From NCBI GenBank assembly GCA_045105075.1, contig JBGCDD010000010.1, positions 1 through 8,702 on the forward strand: DNA of 8,702 bases. Direction: 5' to 3'. The notes under the pieces were generated by a model. That model was not told where the DNA came from and searched no databases. It saw nothing but the letters and a program-made list of their open reading frames with translations. The DNA comes from JBGCDD01 sp045105075. GTDB taxonomy: Bacteria > Pseudomonadota > Alphaproteobacteria > Rhodobacterales > Rhodobacteraceae. The translations under genes were made by a program, and so were the position numbers. Within the stretch, counting starts at the first letter, position 1. Every line of letters begins with the position of its first letter. This document shows positions 1 to 5,641 of the stretch, one piece after another.

Positions 1-576
1 GGCAAGCCGTTGTTCGCAGGCGATAAATACGCTGATCTGTCGCAAGAAGCCCTGTACTTCATCGGTGGTATCCTCAAGCACGCCAAATCGCTCAACGCGA
101 TCACGAACCCATCGACAAACAGCTACAAGCGTTTGATCCCGGGCTTCGAGGCCCCTGTTCTGCGCGCCTATCCCGCGCGTAACCGCTCGGGTTGTGTTCG
201 TATTCCATGGACCGAAAGCCCCAAAGCCAAGCGCGTCGAGGCCCGTTTCCCCGACCCCGCGGCCAACCCTTACCTGTGCTTTGCCGCTCTGTTGATGGCC
301 GGTCTTGACGGCATCACCAACAAAATCGACCCCGGCGAGGCGATGGACAAGAACCTCTATGATCTGCCCGCAGAAGAGCTGGCCGATATCCCAACAGTCT
401 GCGGCAGCTTGCGCGAAGCGCTCGAAGAGCTGCAAAAAGACATGGACTTCCTGCTGGCCGGTGACGTGTTCACCAAAAGCCAGATTGACGGTTACTGCGA
501 GCTTAAGATGGAAGAAATCGAGATGTACGAGCACACGCCGCATCCCGTCGAATTCCAGATGTATTACAGCTGCTAA
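1..576 (+). CDS. glnA: Type I glutamine synthetase, C-terminal part (5' end outside window)
   Basis: Glutamine synthetase makes glutamine from glutamate, ammonia and ATP in the cytoplasm, the main entry of ammonium into metabolism. The window holds the last 191 residues; the frame is open to base 1, so the start lies upstream. Family signatures are visible: the glutamate-binding loop NPSTNSYKRLIPGFEAPV (fragment residues 37-54), the arginine-rich active-site stretch NRSGCVRIP (61-69) and RFPDPAANPYL (82-92). KNLYDLP carries Tyr120 of the fragment. It lies 71 residues before the C-terminus, as does the adenylylated Tyr397 of the E. coli enzyme, so the protein is probably controlled by GlnE adenylylation. 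Roseobacter glnA usually follows glnB (PII), but the upstream side is not visible. An intrinsic terminator starts 20 bases after the stop, so this gene ends its transcription unit. Confidence 0.97.
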   Translation, partial: GKPLFAGDKYADLSQEALYFIGGILKHAKSLNAITNPSTNSYKRLIPGFEAPVLRAYPARNRSGCVRIPWTESPKAKRVEARFPDPAANPYLCFAALLMAGLDGITNKIDPGEAMDKNLYDLPAEELADIPTVCGSLREALEELQKDMDFLLAGDVFTKSQIDGYCELKMEEIEMYEHTPHPVEFQMYYSC

Positions 577-595
577 GCCTCTGACCTTAATAATG

Positions 596-627
596 AAAAA
601 GGCGCCCCTTATTCGGGCGCCTTTTTT
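596..627 (+). terminator. Rho-independent terminator of glnA
   Basis: A 12-bp perfect stem pairs AAAAAGGCGCCC (596-607) with GGGCGCCTTTTT (615-626) around a 7-base loop, and the right arm runs into six T residues. It begins 20 bases after the glnA stop. The A-run on the left arm could also let it work on the minus strand, but no minus-strand gene converges on it here. Confidence 0.93.
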
Positions 628-792
628 GTTGAAACACCGCCATTTTGATCCCGTTGTCGCCCAGCCCGCCCCCTTGGGTCACACTGGGCGAACTCCGCGT
701 CAAATCGCCCTGCCTTTGCCCCAATGCGGACCCAATTGTTAACGATAGTCCCGCCACGGCAACACAAACGCGCGCGATCAGGAAGGACGCCA

Positions 793-1122
793 ATGGCTCA
801 GAAAGACGAATTCGCGCGCCGCCTGAAACGCATCGAAGCCCGTGCCGGCAAGCCTGCTGAAATGGCGCCCCTGGGACCAGATGCAGATGTCTATAAACCC
901 AAACGCAAACGCGGTTCCGCACGTGGTCGCGGGCTTTTCCCGATGGTTATGATTGCCAGCATGGGCTATGTCACCGCCGCCGAACTTGATGCGATTGCGC
1001 CCGAAGGCGTGGAAAAGCCGTCGACCTATCTGGCCAGCGCCATGCGCGCCACGATGAGCGCAGACGACATCGCCGCACTGGAAGCAGACTCAAGCCTGGC
1101 GCGCCTGATCCTGAGCAACTGA
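793..1122 (+). CDS. Conserved-looking hypothetical protein, 109 aa, basic middle segment
   Basis: I do not recognise the family. The frame is open from 724, but ATG at 793 is preferred because GGAAGG (781-786) lies 6 bases before it and the translation upstream looks non-coding. The protein has a charged N-terminal helix (residues 1-20, rich in K, R and E), a strongly basic patch KPKRKRGSARGRG (35-47), a short hydrophobic run (48-63, FPMVMIASMGYVTAA) too short and polar to be a sure membrane segment, and an acidic, helical C-terminus with MSADDIAALEAD (88-99). The basic patch could bind nucleic acid or lie beside a membrane; both are guesses. It follows the glnA terminator, so it needs its own promoter, which I could not place with confidence. 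The GNAT gene begins 39 bases downstream, so the two are probably co-transcribed. Confidence 0.75.
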   Translation: MAQKDEFARRLKRIEARAGKPAEMAPLGPDADVYKPKRKRGSARGRGLFPMVMIASMGYVTAAELDAIAPEGVEKPSTYLASAMRATMSADDIAALEADSSLARLILSN

Positions 1123-1161
1123 GACTTGACCTGACCCCGTGCCGGGCACATACCGCGCCAA

Positions 1162-1611
1162 ATGATCCGCCCCCTGACCCCGCAAGACCTCCCCGACGCG
1201 CGCCGGCTTTACCGCACACTGACCGGCGAGGCCCCACTTGGCGACGCGGCCGCGTTTGAGCAGGTTCTCGCCCATCCCGGAACCACGATTTTTGGCGCCC
1301 AGCACCAGGGTCACATCGTGTCGATGGCCACGCTGCACCTTTTGCCCAACATGACCTTTGACGCGCGCCCCTATGGGCTGGTCGAAAACGTCGCCACCCT
1401 GCGCGCCCATCAAGGACAGGGGTTTGGCCGCGCCGTCATGACACATTTGGCCGATTCCGCCTGGGCGCATAACGCCTACAAGCTGATGCTGCTGACCGGT
1501 ACCGAATTGGGCGCGCGCGGCTTTTACGAAGCTCTGGGATACAACGGCGATCAAAAACACGCCATGATCCTGCGCCGCGCACCGCAACGCCAACCGCCGC
1601 CACAAGACTAG
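1162..1611 (+). CDS. GNAT family N-acetyltransferase, 149 aa
   Basis: GNAT enzymes move an acetyl group from acetyl-CoA to an amine; the acceptor cannot be told from the sequence. The opening MIRPLTPQDLPDARRLY is the usual beta1-alpha1 start of the fold. Strand beta4 is followed by the acetyl-CoA pyrophosphate-binding motif A, VATLRAHQGQGFGRAVM (residues 77-93), which carries the Q-x-x-G-x-G signature. The C-terminal GARGFYEALGY matches the conserved motif B region, where the Tyr often acts as general acid. The length is normal for a single-domain GNAT. The ATG at 1162 has no clear Shine-Dalgarno sequence, but the translation starts exactly where GNAT proteins usually do. The 39-base gap from the small gene upstream suggests shared transcription. 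The proline-rich tail (RQPPPQD) is likely disordered. Confidence 0.9.
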   Translation: MIRPLTPQDLPDARRLYRTLTGEAPLGDAAAFEQVLAHPGTTIFGAQHQGHIVSMATLHLLPNMTFDARPYGLVENVATLRAHQGQGFGRAVMTHLADSAWAHNAYKLMLLTGTELGARGFYEALGYNGDQKHAMILRRAPQRQPPPQD

Positions 1612-1615
1612 CGCT

Positions 1616-1643
1616 TTGACATCGCGCGCCCGCGCGGTAACCT
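1616..1643 (+). promoter_or_regulatory. Candidate sigma-70-type promoter for the transglycosylase gene
   Basis: A perfect -35 hexamer TTGACA (1616-1621) is followed, after 16 bases, by TAACCT (1638-1643), a weak -10 match at three of six positions including the key T-A and the final T. It sits just after the GNAT stop and about 30 bases before the ATG at 1672. The weak -10 keeps confidence modest. Confidence 0.35.
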
Positions 1644-1671
1644 TGGCACGAATGTTGCCAATGAGGTTATT

Positions 1672-2475
1672 ATGTTTCTGCGCCCCCTGCGTCCGCTTTT
1701 GGTGGCCGCGCTGTTCGCCCTGCCCCTGCCCGCCCTCGCCGCGAGCTGTTCCAACACCAGCGCCGGGTTCGCCCAGTGGAAACAGGACTTTGCCAAAGTT
1801 GCCCGCAAATCCGGCGTGAAGAAACGCGGACTGCAAGCACTGGCGCAGGCCAGCTATGCCACCCGCACCATTGCCGCAGATCGCAACCAGAAGAGCTTTC
1901 GCTACACGCTTGATAAATTCATGAAAGTGCGCGGTGCACCGACAATTGTCGCCCAGGCCCGCAAACGCAAAGCCCGCAACCCCAACTTTTATGCAACGCT
2001 CGAACGTCAATACGGCGTGCCCTCGGGAATCCTGCTGGCGATTCACGGCATGGAAACCGCCTTTGGCAACTATATGGGCGACAGTCAGGTGGTTTCGGCC
2101 ATCGTCACGCTCACCTTTGATTGCCGCCGTTCCGCCTTCTTCCAGCCCCACGCCATCGGCGCGCTCAAGCTGGTTGATCAAGGCGCGATCACCACCGCAA
2201 CCCTCGGCGCCAAGCACGGCGAACTGGGCCACACCCAGTTTTTACCAGGCAACGCGCTGCAATACGGCGTTGATGCTTCGGGCGACGGGCGCGTGGATTT
2301 CTATAATATAGCGGACGCAATGGCCTCCACCGCGCATTTCCTGCGCAAGAAAGGCTGGAAACCGGGCAAAGGCTATCAACAGGGCCAGCCCAATTTTGCT
2401 GCCATCAAACAATGGAATGCCGCCACTGTTTACCAACAGGCAATTGCGATCATGGCTGCCCGGATTGACGGCTGA
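1672..2475 (+). CDS. Lytic murein transglycosylase, MltB-like (SLT_2 / GH103), exported
   Basis: This enzyme cleaves the MurNAc-GlcNAc bond of peptidoglycan without water, leaving 1,6-anhydro-MurNAc ends; it works in the periplasm during wall growth and turnover. Residues 1-23 form a signal peptide (arginines, a Leu/Ala-rich core, then PALA before a likely cut at 23/24). The catalytic glutamate is Glu128 within GMETAFGNYMG (126-136), the MltB-family G-x-E-T-x-F-G signature. GELGHTQFLP (183-192) matches the usual G-x-M-G-x-x-Q-F-x-P substrate-groove motif, with Leu in place of Met. Cys26 and Cys151 could form a disulfide. At 267 aa it is short for MltB and lacks a C-terminal peptidoglycan-binding domain. 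GAGG (1663-1666) lies 5 bases before the ATG. No convincing lipobox is present, so it is probably soluble rather than a lipoprotein. Confidence 0.92.
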   Translation: MFLRPLRPLLVAALFALPLPALAASCSNTSAGFAQWKQDFAKVARKSGVKKRGLQALAQASYATRTIAADRNQKSFRYTLDKFMKVRGAPTIVAQARKRKARNPNFYATLERQYGVPSGILLAIHGMETAFGNYMGDSQVVSAIVTLTFDCRRSAFFQPHAIGALKLVDQGAITTATLGAKHGELGHTQFLPGNALQYGVDASGDGRVDFYNIADAMASTAHFLRKKGWKPGKGYQQGQPNFAAIKQWNAATVYQQAIAIMAARIDG

Positions 2476-2531
2476 TAGCACCTGCAAGCCCCAGCAAAGC
2501 CACAATTGCGCCCGCCTTTCGCCCCCGATGG

Positions 2532-2546
2532 TTAAAAAACCCTTAA
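2532..2546. promoter_or_regulatory. Candidate CtrA-binding site, TTAA-N7-TTAA
   Basis: TTAA (2532-2535) and TTAA (2543-2546) are separated by exactly seven bases, the spacing of the full CtrA box of alphaproteobacteria. It lies in the intergenic region 137 bases before the GTG at 2683, a plausible place for control of that gene. The bases around it are A-rich, so a chance match is possible. Confidence 0.35.
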
Positions 2547-2682
2547 AAAACGTCTGTTTCCGCAAGTGGACCAATCTTGAACTTTTTGGTGAATTGCCCC
2601 GTTGTTTCTCTGATTGAGACACAGTTATTCCAATATCCACGTCTAGATTGACCTCATCGAAACGAAAACAGAGGAAAATCCC

Positions 2683-3576
2683 GTGACCCAAAGAGGCAGG
2701 TATCACGGTGGTCTCGTCACCTCGCAATGGGATGACACAATGCTCGACCGGTTGGCACGGGCAGCGGCCGCCACATTAGAAGACTACGGCCATCCGGTCG
2801 AACGCCACAGCGTCTCCAGCACGCAATCGGCTCGCATCAGCGCGTCGCATTACTTTATCAGACTGTCGCTGACGTCCGGCAAAGACACCGCGCCAACAGC
2901 CCATGACTCGGTCGGACCGGTCTATGCCAAAACCGCCGGAGCGCTGAATCCACAGCAACGCCGCTTGCAGATCGACCTGCATCCGGTCGATCCGGCCCGT
3001 GACGACGAACAGATCTCTCACATGCTGATGGTGATCATGCTTTACCGCATGATGGACCTTTACCCCGTCGAACACCTGGAATGGCTGGATCCAAAAACCG
3101 TCGTTTCACCCGAATTCTTCCTGGCGGCCTTCGCTCAAGTCCCTCCAAGTTCTCTGCGAGGTCGTCAGGAAATCATGGATGTTGCAGACCCCCGTTTTGC
3201 CGCCAAACCGGAAACGGCCCGCCCTATCACGGTTGAGCGGATTGGCGGTGGACGGCCCTATCGTGACCAGATTGGCCTCATCGATCTGACAGACGAGGAA
3301 GAGCTGGCGCTGGCCTTGCGAAGCGATGGACATCCACAACAGATCGAGCTCAGCGAAACCGAAGCGCCCAGCGATATCCGCCGCCTGGCAATTTGGGGCA
3401 TGACGGGCATGACCGCCTTCTTGTGCGCGCCCGTTGCTGTTTCAATGGCCGCCGTCAATCTGGCGAGAGGCGAAGATTTGCGCCTCAATACCCATGTTCT
3501 GTCGCTCACCGGGTTGCTGGTGATGTTGCAAAGCACAGGCGCACTGGCCAGCGTGGTGTCGCAATTGCCGCTCTGA
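2683..3576 (+). CDS. Hypothetical protein, 297 aa, with two C-terminal membrane segments
   Basis: I do not recognise a family. GTG at 2683 is taken as the start because GAGGA (2671-2675) stands 7 bases before it. Residues 1-230 are soluble and mixed in charge, with a helical segment DEQISHMLMVIMLYRMMDLYPVEHLEWLDP near 108-137 and an acidic run TDEEELALAL (203-212). Residues 235-260 and 271-293 are hydrophobic and probably cross the inner membrane, joined by a short loop RGEDLRLNTH. The bulk would then sit in the cytoplasm unless the N-terminus is exported, and no signal peptide is seen. The arrangement, a large soluble domain with a C-terminal hairpin anchor, suggests a membrane-tethered regulator or scaffold, which is inference only. 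It stands alone, 207 bases after the transglycosylase, with a candidate CtrA box upstream and a terminator at 3684-3718 downstream. Confidence 0.8.
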   Translation: MTQRGRYHGGLVTSQWDDTMLDRLARAAAATLEDYGHPVERHSVSSTQSARISASHYFIRLSLTSGKDTAPTAHDSVGPVYAKTAGALNPQQRRLQIDLHPVDPARDDEQISHMLMVIMLYRMMDLYPVEHLEWLDPKTVVSPEFFLAAFAQVPPSSLRGRQEIMDVADPRFAAKPETARPITVERIGGGRPYRDQIGLIDLTDEEELALALRSDGHPQQIELSETEAPSDIRRLAIWGMTGMTAFLCAPVAVSMAAVNLARGEDLRLNTHVLSLTGLLVMLQSTGALASVVSQLPL

Positions 3577-3596
3577 GGACAAGGCCCTCAAAAAAA

Positions 3597-3718
3597 TGCG
3601 TCGGGGTGCTCAGGATCGTCTCACCGATCCCACCCCACGCAAAACCATCCAGCGTCCCTCCCACTCTGGTTCCTAAACTCAACACCCCGGCGCCCTCGGC
3701 ATCGGGGTATTTTCTTTT
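3597..3718 (+). ncRNA. Candidate small RNA or structured 3' UTR
   Basis: This 122-base stretch after the 2683 gene has the build of a small RNA: a long imperfect hairpin (TGCGT 3597-3601 with ACGCA 3637-3641, GGGGT with ACCCC, and GATCG with CGATC), then a single-stranded linker with CCCTCCC (3656-3662), then an intrinsic terminator (3684-3718). A pyrimidine-rich CCUCC linker could pair with Shine-Dalgarno sequences, as known for some alphaproteobacterial sRNAs. It could equally be the long 3' UTR of the upstream gene. No family was recognised and no promoter was identified. Confidence 0.3.
3684..3718 (+). terminator. Rho-independent terminator downstream of the 297-aa gene
   Basis: ACCCCG (3684-3689) pairs with CGGGGT (3703-3708); inside, GCC (3692-3694) pairs with GGC (3698-3700) around a CTC loop, with a two-by-two mismatch between the stems. 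The tail ATTTTCTTTT supplies a U-rich tract interrupted by one C. It lies 108 bases after the stop of the 2683 gene. Confidence 0.7.
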
Positions 3719-3782
3719 GCGCCTTACACAAAATTGCAAACATCCAAGGCCACAACCTAGGAACCAGCTGGCATCAACGATA

Positions 3783-3816
3783 GCTCAAATTCTGAAATCG
3801 GTCGCGTCATTTGAGC
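3783..3816. repeat. 8-bp perfect inverted repeat
   Basis: GCTCAAAT (3783-3790) and ATTTGAGC (3809-3816) are perfect inverse complements separated by 18 bases. The arm spacing gives a centre-to-centre distance of 26 bases, so it could be a hairpin or a regulator-binding dyad upstream of dddP. No regulator can be assigned. Confidence 0.45.
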
Positions 3817-3836
3817 GTTCTGATCTGACGGGCTAA

Positions 3837-3873
3837 CGTGGCGCAATTCCGTTCTCGTTATTGGATTGCCACG
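3837..3873. repeat. Imperfect inverted repeat with 6-bp outer stem
   Basis: CGTGGC (3837-3842) pairs with GCCACG (3868-3873), and the inner AAT and CC (3845-3850) pair with GG and ATT (3863-3867) around one bulged T. It is followed by AAC rather than a T-run, so it is not a plain terminator. It lies between the 8-bp dyad and the large palindromic element. Confidence 0.45.
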
Positions 3874-3920
3874 AACAAAGAACCTGTTTCACCAAAACGC
3901 AAAATCTCTAGGCCAAAATA

Positions 3921-4045
3921 GCGAGGCGCTGCCTCGCGCTCCGGGATATTTAGAGCAAGAGGAAAACGGCCCTAATCCTGTTTTTCCTCTTGCTCTAAAT
4001 ATCCCGGGGGAGCCGCTCAGGATGAGCGGCGGGGGCAGCGCCCCT
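3921..4045. repeat. REP/BIME-like pair of inverted palindromic units
   Basis: Two related units face each other. The core is a perfect 26-bp inverted repeat (3941-3966 against 3982-4007) containing GATATTTAGAGCAAGAGG, with a 15-base loop; GCT (3938-3940) and AGC (4011-4013) extend it past a GGG bulge. Each unit also carries a GC-rich three-base-loop hairpin: GCGAGGC/GCCTCGC (3921-3937) on the left and GGGGC/GCCCC (4032-4044) on the right, sharing the 9-mer GGCGCTGCC in opposite orientation (3925-3933 plus, 4034-4042 minus). The right unit has an additional hairpin, GCCGCTC/GAGCGGC (4012-4030). GGGATATTT-type palindromic elements are familiar from roseobacter intergenic DNA, so this is probably a dispersed repeat rather than a gene-specific switch. 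It ends 95 bases before the dddP ATG. Confidence 0.85.
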
Positions 4046-4129
4046 GTTCAAGGTAGAAAAACGACAACCCAAAACGTCGCATTCAAGCAGGCGAAGCTGA
4101 CACGCCTCCTCGAAACTTGGCGTTGAAAC

Positions 4130-4134
4130 GGAGG
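4130..4134 (+). promoter_or_regulatory. Ribosome binding site that fixes the dddP start
   Basis: GGAGG (4130-4134) lies 6 bases before ATG 4141. The frame is open upstream to a TTG at 4117, but that start would place the ribosome site inside the coding region, while DddP proteins begin as this ATG predicts (MN-x-HY-x-x-x-RKIDP). Confidence 0.85.
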
Positions 4135-4140
4135 TTCGAT

Positions 4141-5481
4141 ATGAACACGCATTACCGCGATATGCGAAAGATCGACCCGGCCAGAGGCGCTACTCTGGGC
4201 GACAATACACCCAATGACCAGGACCGAATTGAAATTGGCCCAACCCGGCTGGCCTATGACGAATGGGAGTCAGCGGGCTTGGCATTGCCCGATTTGCCAG
4301 CGATGCGCGCCTACCGGTTGGCGCGATTGACCGATCACATTGTTGCACGAGACTATGGCGGGTTGTTGATGTTTGATCCGCTCAACATCCGGTACGCTAC
4401 GGATTCAACCAATATGCAGATTTGGAACATGCACAATCCATTTCGAGCGGTTTTGGTCTGTGCCGATGGTTACATGGTCATTTGGGACTATAAAAATGCC
4501 CCGTTCCTGAGCACGTTCAATCCGCTTGTGCGCGAGCAACGCTCGGGCGCATCGATGTTTTACTTTTCCACCGGCGACAAAGGCGATCCTGCCGCAGACG
4601 CCTTTGCCAACGAAGTGCGCGAGGTTTTGGCCGAACACGCCCCCGCCAACAAACGCCTCGCAGTCGACAAGATCATGCTTCATGGCGCGCGCGCTCTGGA
4701 AGCCCAAGGGTTTGAGCTGATGGAGGGCGAAGAGGTCACCGAAAAAGCCCGCTCGATCAAATCCGTGGATGAAATCAAGGCCATGCGTTGCGCCTCGCAT
4801 TCCTGTGAAACCGCTGTGCGCGCGATGGAGGATTTCGCCCGCGCCAATGTGGGCAATGGCAAAACCTCGGAAGATGACATTTGGGCCATTTTGCACGCAG
4901 AAAACATCCGGCGCGGCGGTGAATGGATCGAAACGCGGCTGTTATCATCTGGCCCACGCACCAATCCGTGGTTTCAAGAATGCAGCGGGCGCATCACTCA
5001 ACCCAACGAGATCATCTCATTTGACACCGATCTTGTCGGCTCTTACGGAATTTGCGTCGATATTTCGCGCAGCTGGTGGATTGGCGATCAAAAGCCGCGC
5101 GCCGATATGATCTATGCCATGCAGCACGCCCACGAGCACATCATGACCAACATGGAGATGCTGCGCCCGGGCGTCACGATTCCCGAGTTGACCGCCAACA
5201 CACACCAGCTTGACGACCAGTTCATGGCGCAGAAATACGGCTGTTTGATGCACGGCGTTGGCTTGTGCGATGAATGGCCGCTGGTTGCTTATCCCGACAA
5301 GGCGGTTGCAGGCGCGTTTGATTACGCTCTGGAACCCGGCATGACGCTTTGTGTCGAAGCTGCGGTGGGCGCAGTGGGCGGCGATTTCACGATCAAGCTC
5401 GAGGATCAGGTGTTGATCACCGAAACCGGCTTTGAGAACCTGACCAAATACCCCTTTGATGCGGCCCTCATGGGCGGCTGA
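4141..5481 (+). CDS. dddP: DMSP lyase DddP, 446 aa
   Basis: DddP splits dimethylsulfoniopropionate into dimethyl sulfide, acrylate and a proton. It belongs to the M24 (creatinase/aminopeptidase P) fold but has lost peptidase activity. The N-terminal creatinase-like domain spans about residues 1-200 and the pita-bread catalytic domain about 205-446. All six metal ligands described for the crystallised roseobacter DddP are present at the same numbers: Asp295 and Asp297 (SFDTD), Asp307 (CVDISRSW), His371 (LMHGVG), Glu406 (CVEA) and Glu421 (KLEDQ). The catalytic Asp377 is in LCDEWP. The length equals that of characterised family members. No other dmd or ddd gene lies in the window, so it acts alone here. 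The 3' end overlaps by 14 bp the end of the frame-restored Hint gene on the other strand. The promoter is not evident; it lies either in the 95 bases after the BIME or before it. Confidence 0.97.
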   Translation: MNTHYRDMRKIDPARGATLGDNTPNDQDRIEIGPTRLAYDEWESAGLALPDLPAMRAYRLARLTDHIVARDYGGLLMFDPLNIRYATDSTNMQIWNMHNPFRAVLVCADGYMVIWDYKNAPFLSTFNPLVREQRSGASMFYFSTGDKGDPAADAFANEVREVLAEHAPANKRLAVDKIMLHGARALEAQGFELMEGEEVTEKARSIKSVDEIKAMRCASHSCETAVRAMEDFARANVGNGKTSEDDIWAILHAENIRRGGEWIETRLLSSGPRTNPWFQECSGRITQPNEIISFDTDLVGSYGICVDISRSWWIGDQKPRADMIYAMQHAHEHIMTNMEMLRPGVTIPELTANTHQLDDQFMAQKYGCLMHGVGLCDEWPLVAYPDKAVAGAFDYALEPGMTLCVEAAVGAVGGDFTIKLEDQVLITETGFENLTKYPFDAALMGG

Positions 5482-5641
5482 CAGGCTCTGGCTCCGCTTG
5501 GGTGTAACTGCCAACAACCTTGCGCTCGTATCCGCGTACGATGCGGCGCGCGGCGGCAAAGGGCGCGGGCGCGTCGGGCTGTTGCAACTCCGGGTACAAC
5601 GCCACCAGATCACACAGCGCTTGCTGAGCCAGACTGCGCCC
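5468..5641 (-). pseudogene. Out-of-frame C-terminal remainder of the Hint_2 gene
   Basis: This minus-strand frame has no start of its own near its beginning but encodes a sensible C-terminus: RSLAQQALCDLVALYPEL, then AARRIVRGYERKVV, ending at the stop at 5468-5470. Roseobacter Hint_2 proteins commonly end with a stretch of the type LFPEL, then AAR-x-VLRG-x-E, so it reads as the natural continuation of the gene at 5610-6557. Removing one G from the GGGG run (plus-strand CCCC 5639-5642) joins the frames into a 362-aa protein. The stop overlaps the last 14 bases of dddP. Confidence 0.75.

Noticed and set aside
1090..2232. Long open frame of 380 codons on the minus strand
   Set aside because: It is antisense to the GNAT and transglycosylase genes, both of which have clear family motifs. 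Its translation has no recognisable domain and shows the Gly/Ala/His-rich look of a reverse-strand shadow in GC-rich DNA.
3574..3595. Terminator directly at the stop of the 297-aa gene
   Set aside because: TGAGG/CCTCA form a 5-bp hairpin, but the following run is A, not T, on the coding strand. The terminator at 3684-3718 is much better.
3866..4126. Open frame of 86 codons across the palindromic element
   Set aside because: It reads through the BIME-like repeat and has no ribosome site; its codons are simply those of the palindrome.
4117..4140. Upstream TTG start for dddP
   Set aside because: The GGAGG ribosome site lies inside this extension and family members begin at the ATG at 4141.
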